Positions 10,884-24,049 of a stretch of 64,000 nucleotides of DNA are shown here, in pieces; position 1 is the first letter of the stretch; every line of letters starts with the position of its first letter. A program made the position numbers and the translations under genes. Below the pieces are notes generated by a model. The model saw only the letters and a list, made by a program, of their open reading frames with translations. It did no database searches and was not told the origin of the DNA. Source of the stretch: Vermamoeba vermiformis (taxonomy: Eukaryota > Tubulinea > Echinamoebida); contig JBEWZL010000038.1 in assembly GCA_045837725.1 (NCBI GenBank), positions 88,686-152,685 on the forward strand. The letters are read 5' to 3'.

Positions 10884-13800
10884 ATGACCTCACACGCAAC
10901 TGCAGAGAGCTTGTTGCAGATTCAGACCCTGATCGGGCAATCCAAAATGCCGAATAGCAGTAAACAGGCCCTTTTGCAAGCCTATCTAATCGTAAGTGCA
11001 TTACGCGCAACGTTTATGCCTTAGATTTGCTGAATTTTTTGTTGGTTAAAAGGGGAAGAAGATCGATCAGGCAGATCTTGACAGCCTCGCCGCTAAAATT
11101 AATGGTAGTGAAGCTAAAATTACAATGGATTTTTTCCTTAATTTTTTGATGGCTTTCCTATCATTGGGATCAGTTGCATCCGATCTGTCATTCACGCACC
11201 TCATAAATCATATTCTAATTCCCGAGCTGTCACAATCGGAGCGTCTCACCGATACGCAATTACAAGGTACGTCTGTTTATATCAATATAGTCATTTCTAA
11301 CTTTATTTCAGTTTGTGAAGTGTTCGCAGCCTTGACGAAGATTAGCCCTAACCGTTACAAGCCTCAAATCATTCACATGTGCCTGCAAGTAATTGGTGTA
11401 GATAGCGTAGTGACCTCAGAGTTTATGTTTACACCGAAAGCGATGTCACTTCAAGCCGTACTCAAAATCATGAAGATCTTGAACGAAAGTAACTGCGAGC
11501 TTCCAGTAGAATTGTTTAGTCAAATATTGGAGCAGTTGAAATATGGCAATTCAAATGCAGACGATCTATTGGACGTGCTTAGAAGCTTTTTTAAGAATCA
11601 GACGCTCGACTTAAACAGATCTTCTTGGACTGATCTGATCCTCGAGAAAATCTTTCAGAGCAGTGGCATTGCTGCAGCTATTCCATTCGAAATCAATGCG
11701 CTATTTATGTTCTTCCCCTACATCTTACACAAGATTCAAGGAATGAGAGACAACACTTTCTGGAACGTAATCAAGGTAGGCCAAGTTCTATGAATTCAAA
11801 ATGATTGCTAATAATCCGAATTTAGGGCGGCTGCCTTAATAATTTGGCAATCGTACGCAAACAATCGATTTTCATGCTGAAAGAAATCATTAATCAGAAA
11901 AAGATTACGCAATGGAACCAGTACGCGCCAACTCATACCTTGTTGTATCGTCTAACTTGCCGTAATTAGGTTACTCCCTTGGAATGATAATGAATGGTCC
12001 GTATTTTTCCTTATTTGGGATACGCTAGAAGAATACTCAGCACATTTATTGCCACCCGTTTTGGCTGAAATGCCCAAGCTGTTAGCCAAGTTTGAGAAGA
12101 AGGATTTGAATAGTCCTAAAGATATTAGATACTGGTTGTTTATTGCGTTCCAACGAGGATTCACGCATCAAAACTTCTCAGTCCGAATCCAGATCATGTC
12201 GCTATTTTTGGATCTCTTCCCGCAGCACAAGGAGATTTTCAACGATAAGGATATTATCTTCGACGGATTTTTCTTGGCTTTTGACAGATTATTAAACGAA
12301 GAAAGAGACATTCAGTTCAAAAAACGCGAAGACGACGAAGACGAAAGCGGATCAGCTGATCAAAATGCACCGCAAAAAGAGATGAAAGTTAAAGAGAAAG
12401 TCGTCGGATTTATCAAATATATTCTCGAGGAGTTCATATCACGAGGAGAATACGCCGTTTTACTTCAACACTTCAACGCAAAGTCGCCTGTCTTGGTGAA
12501 CTTCATTTTGCAGATCCAGAATGAAAATAGCATTTCAGTGAATATAGGCGACGCTGAACTATCAAAACTATCGCACGTGCTTCAAACTGCTTCGGCCCAA
12601 TCGCTCTCCATTGCCAATCTGAAGCAATCAATTTTCAAGCTACTGACCAAATCGGACCTGTCCAAGTTATCCTTCAGCTCTCTAGCGAAATTTCTCGGTG
12701 GATTTTCACTGCCGTTAGGAAAAGAATTCGAACACCAAGTGCTGGCGGAATTCTTTAAAGCGATCAAGACCTACTTCAATGATGAATGGTTCGTGAGTGG
12801 TTTGAACTCGTTGCTCACTTCTCAGGCACAACCTGAGTGCTTCTCTCGTGCATTTTTGGGACTGGCTATCGAGCATCAAGCTGTGCTGTTAAAGAATCTC
12901 ATTATCATCATTCAAAACAACGGTACGTTCCTACCTGCTCACACGGCGTTAATAATATTTGCTTAAGTCATTCTTTTCAGAGCCGGAAAATATCGATTTG
13001 CTATGCTCTATCATCGCAGAGTTAATTGCATTGAACGCAACAGACGTTTTGAAGCAGTCGAGCACGTTGTTCGAGGGACTGATCAAGTACTTGGCCCAAC
13101 AGCTAGTGAACAAAGAAGAGTGGTCTGTTCAAACTGAACCCGTTGCTCGTCTGTTCGTGAAGATTGCACAACACATCCAACCGTCATTTGAGCCCAAGGA
13201 CGTCGTGAACTACTGCTCCAACAGACTCACCAGCGCAGACTTCGATCAATTGGCAACACTTTCCAACGAGAAAACGATCGCTAGCCTCAAAGAGTACATC
13301 ACTATAATCAAAGTATTAACGAGTATGATTGTCGGCTACAAATCTACGATCAACTTCGCCGTGCTCGAAAAGTTGCTGTCGATACCAAAAATCCAAATCG
13401 CATCAGCTGATTTCACAGTCATTTTGTCGCTGTTCACGAAACACGTGTGGAAATTCACTTACAGTGCTATCAAGAGCAAATCATTTTCCGAGAAAGAAAT
13501 GAACAATTTGTTCGACAAAGCGCTCATGGGCCTGGAAATCAACTCCTACCAATCACTCTACTACGTCTATCAGTCACTCTACGAGCTGTCTTTTGGATCT
13601 AATGTGGACCGCAGCGAGAGCTTAGAAGAAATGTTGCAGTCTGCGTGGGCGAGCTTTTATGACTGCAAACGAAAATCACACAAACTTACAATGGCGTTCT
13701 TGCAACTGTGCTTCAACCAGACGACATTGAAGCAAGAGTCGATTAGTGACTTATTAGACAAAGTCTTGAAGCTGTCTGAGCATTCTCTACGTCTCTCACA

Positions 13801-15747
13801 TTTGCTCGTAGCTCACTTATGTGCCCTATTCAAATCAGATATCACAATAGCCTCGCACCATATGAAAGCCGTTATTGAATTGTGCTTGTTGCCTACTGAC
13901 TCAAGTGGGGAACATTCAGGTAAGAATTCTTCTAATTGCGAGTATGAGACATGCCTAACCTTGCCGCAGACGAGGCGAAAGTTTCTTCGGCATCATTGCT
14001 GTTCAACGTGTTCCTCAGTGGCTTGGACCAATCCAACGCTCAAGTTAAGTCGTTCATCAATAGACTTATGACCTCGCTGCTTCAGCTCAATTCCGAGGCT
14101 GAATTTTCGAAGAAAGAATACAGCACCCACAGCAAGACTAATAAGCGAAAGTTGGCTTTATGGAGAACACTTTCCGTTCTTACAAAGTTCATTGACGAGC
14201 ATCTTATGAAAGAAATTGATGCAAAGATTTGGAAGATCCTTGCCATGAAGAACTTCGGTACGAGATTAGAAAAAATACTTTCATTAGCATGGAGCTAACT
14301 TTTCCTTATAAGGCAATGTTCGATACTACATTCAACTGTTCATTATTAATGCGCTCTACCAACAACCATCGTTTATTACTTCGTCTTTGATCCCGCAGCT
14401 GAAGCAATTCAATCAAGACTACACCGTCGCTACGTCACTTGCCGTAATCGCCACGTATTTGTGCCTCATCACTTTGGATCAAGTCAAAAGTCAAGGTGTC
14501 ACAGACGACAATAAGAAGCTACTCGTTAGCCTATTGCAAAATATTTTCCCTTGGACCAACCACTTCAACCATGGAGTAAGCCCCTCCTGAGATTTCATTG
14601 AAATTGATTTTTAGGTTCTAACGAAATTTCAGGTGCGTGTCACGTGCCAAGTTGCCGTCTACAAAGTCATTCAACAGCTCAAAAAAGAAAAGGATGTTTA
14701 CAACCAGCTTGTTCGGAGGTCAAAATGGGCTGTTGGACAATCGCGAGTTCATCGAGACGTGGTTCGGCTTCATGGACCAGAACAAAGCGATGATCAAGCT
14801 GCGTAAATCTCAAACGAAGATTATCGATGGATTTAACCCGATTAGTGCTGCCACGATTGAAGGCATGTTCATGAACAACGAAAATCTCGACAGCGAGGTT
14901 GAAATGTTGCTCGAAGAAACCGTCAAGAAAGCTGTCAGACAGTTCCAGCACTTAGTCTCGGCTAATGAAGACAAAATATCTTCGGCGAACGCGACTGAGA
15001 AGAGCAACAAAAATGAAAACTCCGGTGAGGACCAAAAAGAAACGATTTTCCAAAAGAGGATTATTCCTTGGGAACAAGCTGTCATGGAGCTCGATAAGGA
15101 CAATAAGAACCCTTATGCCCTTAAGAAGTCGCGAAGGTCATTGATTCTAGTAGGAACTTTCTTAGATAATACTCCTAACGTCGCTGGTCTCGCACGAACA
15201 GCCGAGATCTTCAACGCGAAAAGTAAGTTCAATTACTTAATTAAAGGAGGGTCTAACAGATGACAGAACTCGTTATCGGAAACAAGAAGTTGCTTAGTGA
15301 GCCAATCTTCCAGCGAATCAGGTATGTCCTACCCCAGACTTCCGATCGGATGGAGCTGATCGACTCGTTTACAGTGTCTCTGCTGAAAAGCATTTGCCGA
15401 TTTCAGAAGTCACCGATAGATATCTCCCTGGGTATCTCGCTGCTAAGAAGCAAAAGGGCTACACAATCATTGGTACGTAGCGTGGGATCAACCGTATTTT
15501 TACCTAACAATAAACTCCTCCAGGTGTTGAACAAACAGCTAATAGTGTGAGCCTTAAAGACTACAAATTCCCCGAAAAGTGCGTGTTAATACTAGGCACC
15601 GAACAAGAAGGTATTCCGCCACAGTTCTTGCAACTCGTGGATGTAGCGGTTGAAATCCCGCAATTTGGTACCATTAGATCGCTTAATGCACACGTTAGTG
15701 CTTCAGTCGTAATATGGGAATACACGAGGCAACAAATCACCAAATAA
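10884..15747 (+). CDS. TARBP1: tRNA (guanosine-2'-O-)-methyltransferase, TARBP1/TRM3 type
   Basis: The start is ATG 10884 ([14 protein letters not shown]). A long helical, HEAT-like N-terminal region of roughly 1,200 residues spans many exons (main ones 11052-11774, 11825-12920, 12981-13921, 13970-14255, 14315-14573, 14632-15222). The C-terminus is a SpoU/TrmH (SPOUT) domain with all three motifs: motif 1 [14 protein letters not shown] (about 15175), motif 2 [13 protein letters not shown] (about 15580) and motif 3 [18 protein letters not shown] (about 15655). Family members 2'-O-methylate G18 in tRNA D loops using S-adenosylmethionine. The stop at 15747 lies only ~130 nt before the acyl-CoA oxidase start on the same strand. 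The domain call is very secure; exact exon edges in the helical part are approximate. Confidence 0.92.
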
Positions 15748-15876
15748 AGAAGTCTAAAGGCACGTGACTTGCCGTGGATTTTCTTGACTCATCGCGTGAT
15801 TCGTGAAAAGTTCACATTTGGTTTATTTACTCTTGTGTCCTGTCTGACCATAGAGTATAGCACAAAGGCTACGCAA

Positions 15877-18296
15877 ATGGAGAGTGCACATCGCAGGCTA
15901 GCGACTACTTTGGCGCATCTGGATTTGAACAACGGGAACCAAATTGATACCGCCTTACAAGCGAATCAATGCAGCGGAAAAATTGATAGTAACGCCTTAA
16001 ACACATTGCTGTTCGACCACCTTGAATACCGCCATCAAGTGTTCGATTTTTTGAAAGATCCGTTCTTTGCTCCTAGATACGAGCTTGGCATGGCAGGTAA
16101 ATTTTGTAAACAATATTTTCCTATGCACGACATTGTATTATGCATTTTGAGTGTGTCCTCGCCCGACGTAGATATTTTTGTATCAGATTTAAATTATTTT
16201 CTTCCTGGATCTGATAATTTTTCGCTAGAACAACGTGAATTTACTTTACAAAGAGTGAAGAAATTATTGCATAGCAAGATTGCCTCGATCTACGATATGA
16301 AGAACAATCCAACCAAGTTTTTGGCCTTTCTTGATTGTGTAACGGTCATGGATGTGAACTTGGCGGTCAAATTTGGCGTTCATATGACTTTATTTGGAAG
16401 TTCAGTTATCAATCTTGGTACCGAGAAGCACCACAAGAAGTATTTGCCTGGAATAGACACGTTTGAGATTGCTGGTTGCTTCGGCATGACCGAGCTAGGT
16501 ACGCGTGGCCCAGGCACTAAGGTCACTTTCTAACGTACAAATGCGTTGTAGGTCACGGCAGCAACGTCCAAGGCATCGAAACTACGGCACATTACGATGC
16601 TAAGACGAAAGAATTTATTATCAACACTCCTACTGACTCCGCTCAAAAATATTGGTTAGGAAACGCAGCCAGTACGTTTTAATTCATTTAATAGTAAACA
16701 ATCACCACTCATACTCGGTTATAGCACATGGCAATCATTGCGCAGTCTTTGCCCAGCTGTACGTGAACGGTCAACACGAAGGTGTGCACGTGTTCGTTGT
16801 GCCAATTAGGAATCCCGATGGCACCATTGCCAACAGTAAGCAGCAATATACCTATGTTTACCTAATCTATGTCTAACGTTAAGCCAATTAGATGTGCGTA
16901 TTGATGACAATGGAGTGAAAATGGGTTTGCCTGGTGTTGACAACGGACGAATTTGGTTCGACAAGAAACGAATTCCACGAGAGAACTTGTTGAACAAATA
17001 CGCAGATGTGACTGAAGATGGCAAGTACGTGTCACCAATCAGCAACAAAGTACAACGATTCGCGACAATGATGGCACCACTCGTGTTTGGCAGATTGAAA
17101 ATCTCATCGTCTGCGAGCTTGGTCGCGTTGACTGGTCTAAAAATAGCCATTAGATACAGCAACACGAGAACGCAATTCAAAGGTGAAGACGGCAAGGAAA
17201 TGCCAATCATCACTTACTTGACACACAAGCGCCGATTGTACCCTTACTTGGCCTCTACCTTGGCTTATCACCTCAACTTGGCCTTTGTCAAGACACGCTA
17301 CGAGCGGTACATCACAGGTGCCAGCAAGTCTAGCGAAGAGAACAAGGAGCTGCACATCTTTGCTGCCGGGGCTAAAGGTAAAAGTTTGAGTATTGTCAAT
17401 GAAGGCTAATCACTTGGCATAGCTATGGTGACGTGGAATAAGGGAGCAACACTCCAAAACTGCCGTGAATGCTGCGGTGGACAGGGCTACAGCGCATACA
17501 ATCGTATCGCACCAATGAAGAATGGTTCGTATTATCGCTTAATTGACCAAGTTGTGTGAACTAACAACCTTTTCAAAAAGACACGGAGATTGATATGACA
17601 TACGAAGGTGACAACCACGTGCTATTACAACAAGTTTCAAAGGCCCTTATGAACGACTACACTGCTGGCAAGTTGATAGAAACGCCGTCAGTCGCCAAGT
17701 CTGAAGTACGGATCCATCTGAGAGCACGTGACTTTTGAACACCGTATCTAACCTTGCTTTGTTAGTACTCTGTTCGAACACTGCCATTCTTGCAAGCCGC
17801 ACTTTCTTGGCGCGTTGGCAAGTTATGCCAGTTGGTGAAAGAGAAGAGCACTAAATCTCGTACCGGAGATTTGGTGTGGGACGAGTGTTTGGATCTGGTC
17901 ATCGCTCTCGGCAAAGCCTTCGTGGACAACAACGCCATGAAGAACTATACTGACGCTATCAACAACGCTCCAAATAACCTTAAGCCTATTCTCACACTGC
18001 TCGCCGAGATGTTCGGTTTGGCTCGCGTGCAGGAAGTAAGATCTAATCGCCCAGAAATACAATGTCATTAACCCTGTTTACTTCAGGACTTAGGATTCTT
18101 CGTATCTCATGAAGGATTGTCGCTGGCTCAAGGCAAGAAAGTCAGTCTTCACTTGAACGAGCTGTGCCTTGAGTTCCATCCTCACGCCTTGGAATTCGTC
18201 AACGCACTGGCTATCCCCGATCACGTGATCATTGCCCCAATCGCCTTCGATTATATTAAGCGCAATGCTTATGGAAGACATCCAATGCAAATGTGA
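15877..18296 (+). CDS. ACOX: Acyl-CoA oxidase with an N-terminal PTS2
   Basis: Catalyses the first, H2O2-forming step of peroxisomal fatty acid beta-oxidation with FAD. The start is ATG 15877. An intron at ~16098-16229 joins [11 protein letters not shown] to [10 protein letters not shown]. Family blocks include [14 protein letters not shown] (spliced), the FAD region and [16 protein letters not shown], and the length (~660 aa) is normal. Residues 7-15 read RLATTLAHL, a perfect fit to the PTS2 consensus (R/K)(L/V/I)x5(H/Q)(L/A). The C-terminus is HPMQM, not a PTS1 tripeptide. Import by PEX7 is therefore inferred, as for some plant ACX isoforms. About eight short introns. It follows TARBP1 on the same strand. 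Confidence 0.95.
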
Positions 18297-19022
18297 ATTA
18301 AAGTCTTCGGGTCTCCAATTATCGGATATTTTTGTACCCACAATTTTAATTTTCATAATTAAGAATGGAAATTGTAATGATTCTACTGCCCACTCGTTAT
18401 CAATTCCAATTTTTTTCCGAATGTCTTATGCTTTTCTTCGTAATTTTCTTGTGTGTTAACAACAAGCTCGCTTTATTCAAAATTAATGGTAGCCACTAAG
18501 CGTGCAAGAGCTTCCTATAGATAATGAACCTCGTTCAACTCGTCGTTCGTGGTTAACGCTTAAAGTATTAAATCGACCTAAATCGACATAATACCAACGT
18601 TGTATCGTTAAAAGGGGCAAGTGATCCAACAGCCAATACTTCAAATTATCACGCAAGGACGACGATTCGTCCTGATTCGAGGTCCTACGAATAAAAGTAT
18701 GTTTTAAATTACAAATAAATTTTGAATTAATAATAATTATTTAGGGATCGTCTGGCTTTTTGGTTGGAACTTAACAGATTCCGAATTTTTAAATGAATAG
18801 AAGTGTTTGTATTAACAGGAAGGCGTCCTACGGAAAATATGCCTCGTCACTTTCTTGAAAATTGTGTGTTGCCCGTTTCGCTTTGACAAGCGTTGACCGA
18901 ACAAAACGACGTAATCAAACACAATCTATTTTCCCAACACTCTGTTCATACACGCACTTAACGTGCTCATCCTAGTATTATTTATATATTATATTTTGTA
19001 AATTGAAACCTGTATTAATGAG
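18297..19022. other. Intergenic stretch, no gene seen
   Basis: Contains the 3' end of the acyl-CoA oxidase transcript and the promoter side of CHO2. It is AT-rich with no supported exon and no recognisable tRNA or other RNA. A short piece around 18580-18680 (RATCGACCTAAATCGACATA-like, with an AGGACGACGATTCGTCCT hairpin at about 18655-18672) is the only structured feature noticed. Confidence 0.5.
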
Positions 19023-21696
19023 ATGAGCGCGCAAGAACCAGATAGAGATTCAATAATGGAGGCTAAAGATAACACGTCTGAAAATGCTACAAACGGTGTA
19101 GAAAATAAAGAACAGAAAGAATCAAGCACAGAACCGAAACAAAAGGAAGATCAGATCGTCGATCAGGCTTTGGACGGAATAGCAAATGATGGATCCAGTA
19201 AGTATTTTTCGATTATTCCAAGAAAATGGAATTCCTTTAGCCAATATACTGTTGAATATTGAATAACGAATTATTTTGATATTCCCATACAAAATTACGA
19301 AATTCATAACGTTTCACGATAATTTTAAGCAACAGTCACTTCAATATAAAGAATAGCATGCTATTATTGCCCTAAATTTATATTAAAATTTGCAAATAGG
19401 ATTCAAGGTCCCTAAGACAAAGTCTCCTTTTGGTTTCCATTCACCCACGACTTGGTCCATCTACGAATGGGTTAAATACTCGACTGGTATTGCCTTTATT
19501 ATGCCCTTTTTTGGTGTTCCTAAGTGGGTACGTTATTTTAAAAATATATGCAAATAACTCTATTGTGTAGGTGAATTGTTTTTACTAACTTGTGATCGCA
19601 TCTTCAGGTGATCGTGTCACTATTTTTATTTTGGCGATTATGCTACAATTTGGGCTTAGGATTTATATTATTCAAACAATCAAATACTCGCTGGTTGACT
19701 AAATATGTGCGCGACGAGCTGCCCAAACATCCGGCTTTGCAATCAATTGTCAAAACCCTAATTAAAAATAATATGGGCCCTGATTATAAATACGAGGTAA
19801 TTAATTATATACTAGAGCTTATAAAAAAATCTAATAGATATTTTGAGCTATTAATAACGTATTAACGGATCGGATCCTAGGACTGCCCAGCAGAATTTAA
19901 TGCATGGATGGCTTTTCGCGGAATTGTAGACGTAGTACTAGCTGGTGACCTGGTAAGTGATATTCTATTGGGTACTTGTGATACAGGTTTTAATTTGCAA
20001 CGTTTTCGTTATTAGGCGTTTTACGGATCTATGGTGCTCGTTTACACTTTCGAACAGTTCCCCGCTAAAATATCATTTTTGTGGTTTATTTCATGGATAG
20101 TTGGTATTATTTGCGGCATATTCACCTTATGGGCTAAAATAGATGCGTACCGCGTTGTGAAGGACTTTGCTTGGTGTACGTACAGCATTATTTTCGATAC
20201 CGTTAACTTGATCGTAATCAAGCAATATTATATTAATTTATTTGATATGAAACAGATTGGGGCGACTTCTTTTTCTTGGTGGATCAGAACTTGACCTTCA
20301 ACCGAGTTTTCGCAATTATTCCGCACCCGATGTACACGATTGGCTACACCTTCTATTACGGCTGCAGTCTCATTTCGCAGTCCTATGTCGTGCTCTACGT
20401 CAGTTTCTTCGCTCACTTCTGTCAAATGTTGTTCTTGGTCTTTGTCGAGAACCCGCACATTGAGAAGACGTACGGAGGACTCGTCACACCGGAACTCGAT
20501 GCCACGCAAGAGATGCTGGCTAAGAGCGGCTATCTCCGCAGAGATCTCATCGTGTTCAAGAACTTCAACATCTTCCGCTCGTCGGATCTGTTCATGTTGA
20601 TGATCATCTTCTACAACGTTGCGATGTACTTCTTGAAGCTCAATCCGCTCTTTTACGCAGCGTAAGTCATTGCACTCGTTCAAAGTACGCGCATGAACTC
20701 ACCGTGTGTTTCTTTAATTAGTCAGGTGATCTTCTGGCGCTTCATTCTCAGCGGCGTCTTTGGCTACATTTTGCACCGCCAAAGCAAGGACGAGTTTTGG
20801 ACGCGCTTGGCTGAAGCACGTGGCAGCACCAAGCAAGAGAGTTTTGAAGAATGGAAGCGCGTGTACAACTTGACCTTGACGATCAGCCACGTCTCGTTCA
20901 TTGTCTGCGCCCTTCGCTACGCTGATTGGGACCTTATGTCGCTCTTCCAAATCCCCGACTTCCTCTTCGTGTTCCGCGTCACTGCCGGCACCGTAAGTAG
21001 CACTAACTCTAGTCCTACAAGCACAGCTCCTGACTAACCTCTTCGTTGCAGATCTTGATTGCCATCAACATTTGGAGCTCTGTTTCTAGCTACGAAGTGT
21101 TGGGCGAGTTCGGTTGGTTCTACGGTGACTTCTTCGTGCGCGATGTGCCCAAGAAGCTCTACTACACGGGCATCTATCGCTTCCTCAACAATCCCGACAG
21201 CGTGACTGGCTTTGCTGGCTACTACGGCATGGCTCTTCTGAGCAGCAGCTGGTTCGTCTTCTCGCTGGCCGTCTTCTCTCACGCGTGCAACTTCTTGTTC
21301 GTAGAACTCGTCGAGAAGTAAGTACCGCTTACATAAGCTCTGTGGTACAGCTACTAACGTGCAATTAATAGGCCTCACATGCACCGCTTGTACGGTCACG
21401 AGAACATTCGTGAGAAGTCAGGCATGCGCACAGCGATGAGCGAGATCTGGGACGAAGAAGCTGAGAAGTTGAAGGCTAGAGTAAAGGCGCATCCTCTTGC
21501 ACAAAAAGTGACGCGTGAGGTCTCGGACAAGGTGAAGCAGTTCCAAGCTCACCCAATCGCACGTAAAGTGTCTACTGAAGTCAAAGAAGTGACGGACAAA
21601 GTGAAGGACAAGCTCGAGAAGTTCAAGGAAGAAGTTGGTCCTTTTGTAGATAAGGCCAAGGACGGCATCAAGGCTAGATTGGGTAAAGCCAATTAG
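19023..21696 (+). CDS. CHO2: Phosphatidylethanolamine N-methyltransferase (CHO2 type)
   Basis: Methylates phosphatidylethanolamine, the first step from PE to phosphatidylcholine, in the ER membrane. ATG 19023 opens an acidic, E/K-rich leader of ~60 residues. Many membrane segments follow, with two PEMT-type methyltransferase halves. The first has [17 protein letters not shown] and [13 protein letters not shown], the second [20 protein letters not shown] and PHMHRLYG. These paired motifs are the CHO2 signature. Exons: 19023-19199, 19401-19527, 19608-19795, 19881-19951, 20016-20174, 20257-20661, 20723-20992, 21051-21318, 21372-21696. The C-terminal ~85 residues are an added amphipathic helix with a tandem ~22-residue repeat ([17 protein letters not shown] and [18 protein letters not shown]), absent from typical CHO2. 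Confidence 0.93.
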
Positions 21697-21930
21697 TCTT
21701 CTTTTTTCATGTGCATATTAGATCAAGAAATTTATTTAATGTCAACTTAAAACTCTCTAAAAGTAAATCGGCTAGCGCTCTGGTTTTTGTAAAGCTACGG
21801 ATGTGACTCGAGTAATTTACCCTTGTTTTTAAAACTTGAATGCTCCTCGTACAAAATGACCTAGAATGGAGAGCTTTCTAGAAACACCGTAGTAATCTTT
21901 GTACTTTATTACGAAATCCGATATAGATCG

Positions 21931-23654
21931 TTAATTACATTTTGATTTTTTGAGTTGATTTTGTTCTTCGGCTGAATTTGATAACTTTCTCTTATTATTA
22001 TTATTATTGCCTGACGTGTTGAATTTTATAACGTACAATCCATGAGAACCTATTGCATAAGCATTATCACCAATAACTCCCAGTTGCGTAATCTTATCTT
22101 CCTTAATAACGCCAAGTATTTTTCTTTGGGAAACTGAGAAAAAGAATAAATGTGTTGGATCTTGTTTTTGTGCAAATAATCGTTTGTTCAGAGTGCACAT
22201 TGCAATATCATTATTGAGCCATTGACCGAGCTGAAGATACGAACATGCTGAATGCTTATCAAACTTATATGACCAACGAACGCGCTGATTGGGCAAAACG
22301 AGTTCTGATGCATCATCGTCATTTGAATTTCCATCTAATTCAGGATCATCTATGTTACCAACGGCCATAATGCATTGGTCACTTTCATTTATCTCTGTCG
22401 TTGCAAAATAATTCCTTGTGTTGATATTATAATGCATATTCTCACATGCATATTCATATATTGCTTTATAATCATCATATGGGTCTTCAGTTACATGTTG
22501 TGCTTCAAAAATAATCTCTTTCTCTTCCAGATCCAAGATCTCAACCGAAGATCCGGTTCCTGTCTGCACAATCTTTAAAAATTTGCTGTTTTCGTTCTCA
22601 ATGAGTTCAGTTTGACTTAATTCCATAGCCGTCATGATGTTCCATCACTTTCAAGTGGTCTCTATGTAGTTCAGTGAGCTGTCGTGTAATGCAATTGATT
22701 TCCTTGACCAAGTACTCTGAATTTTCATTCTGGCCACATGAATAGATGACAGGTGTCAAACGTGATAGGACTTCGTAGGTATCCATTGCTTCAAATGTCA
22801 AAGTGTCAACCGTCTGATTCGTTTTGATCGAATGAAATATGAACTCTGTTTGTACTGGGCACTCATAGTCATTTTGGTATTTAAAAACGATGTGGTCATC
22901 GTACATTTGTGGAAAAGGGAAGTAAGTTCCAAAATTTTCATGAAGGACGTTTCTTTCATGAACCAATAAGCACTTGTCTTCAACTTTATAAACTTCAATA
23001 AACGAATCCTGTTGGCTCAAAAATGCAACTTTTTGTCCTAAACGCAAAGTCCGTTCAGTAAATATGCACTACTATACATATTAATTCCCTACCAGTTATG
23101 TCATAGAGTACTTTAGTCGGATACACTTGGAGATCCACATTCGACAAAACGGAAGCTGTTGTAACGTTGAACAATACAGCAGTACGATGAAAAGCCATTA
23201 AAAAAATGTCTTTTTGCCACGGCAACTGAACAACGTTGTTTGGATTGAGAATTACTTCGCAGAAATTCAAAGATCTGACAACGTCAAAACATCTCACAGA
23301 ACAACCGGCTTGAATGAGAGTGTCGAAAGAATTGATTCTTTTCATTTGTTTTTTCATTGGCTCTTGCAGAATGGATTCGTATGAAAGCGGGAAAGCAGAT
23401 CTGATTCGTTGTTGCCAAACTAACTGCGTCGGATCTGAGATCCATAGATTAAGAGATTTGCTTGCTCCACATAACGAACATAAGTCCAAGATTGATAGAA
23501 AATTAGTCATATGCATAAATACATCCTTGTGACGAAAGAATCCGCTGACGGATCTAATCAACAAAAATTAGTTAATTCTGCGTTTCACTTAGAACGAATA
23601 TAATTATTATAAAATATGAGCATAATGATCAGAAACTTACTCATCGTGCTCCAT
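21931..23654 (-). CDS. F-box-like protein with propeller-like C-terminal region
   Basis: Four exons: a tiny first exon of 14 nt (ATG at 23654-23652, MEHDE), then 23552 to ~23090, then 23048 to ~22635, then to TAA at 21933-21931. The N-terminus (FMHMTNFLSILDLCSLCGASKSLNLWI) has F-box spacing. The rest is made of beta-strand repeats of the kind seen in WD or propeller proteins (AVLFNVTTASVLSNVDLQVYP; KVAFLSQQDSFIEVYKVEDK), with no strict WD signature. The protein ends in a short lysine- and asparagine-rich tail. It is head-to-head with the F-box gene at 24050, sharing a ~395 nt promoter region. Inferred: SCF substrate receptor. Confidence 0.65.
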
Positions 23655-24049
23655 AATTATTTCAGCTTGAGCTGTGTTCTTCACGTCAGATTTCAGATCG
23701 AAATAATCCTACTTTTTTCTTCATTGACGAATTAATTGCGCAAAGTAACGAATAAATGTCCTCAATTAAATTTTTTATGAGAATAACGGCCCGAAATCAT
23801 GCTGAACCCCGCTTATTGTAAATAAAAAAGTCCACCGGTTGCTGGTGTCCAAATCATTCTTAATCCTTTGCTTTCATCTTTATTGATCGTCATATAATAT
23901 CGTGTTGTCAGTTTTAGTAATAGAATGACAGATTAGAGTCAATTTTTCTTCCTGCGAGATATTTTGTCGGAGATTCAATTCTCGCCTTAGAGCCAGCTCG
24001 AAGTGAGTTCAGTTTTTCTATCTCTTTCTCAGATTCAAATAGCTGAACA
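23655..24049. promoter_or_regulatory. Shared intergenic region between two divergent F-box genes
   Basis: Separates the start codons of the two divergent F-box genes, so it must hold both promoters. AT-rich, with no clear TATA element or repeat recognised. The role as promoter is inferred from the gene arrangement only. Confidence 0.35.

Noticed and set aside
18655-18672. Short hairpin with a tRNA-like flavour
   Set aside because: No cloverleaf can be formed around it, and A/B box spacing is wrong.
20228-20683. Long minus-strand frame opposite CHO2
   Set aside because: Antisense shadow of a conserved methyltransferase exon; no motif and unlikely composition.
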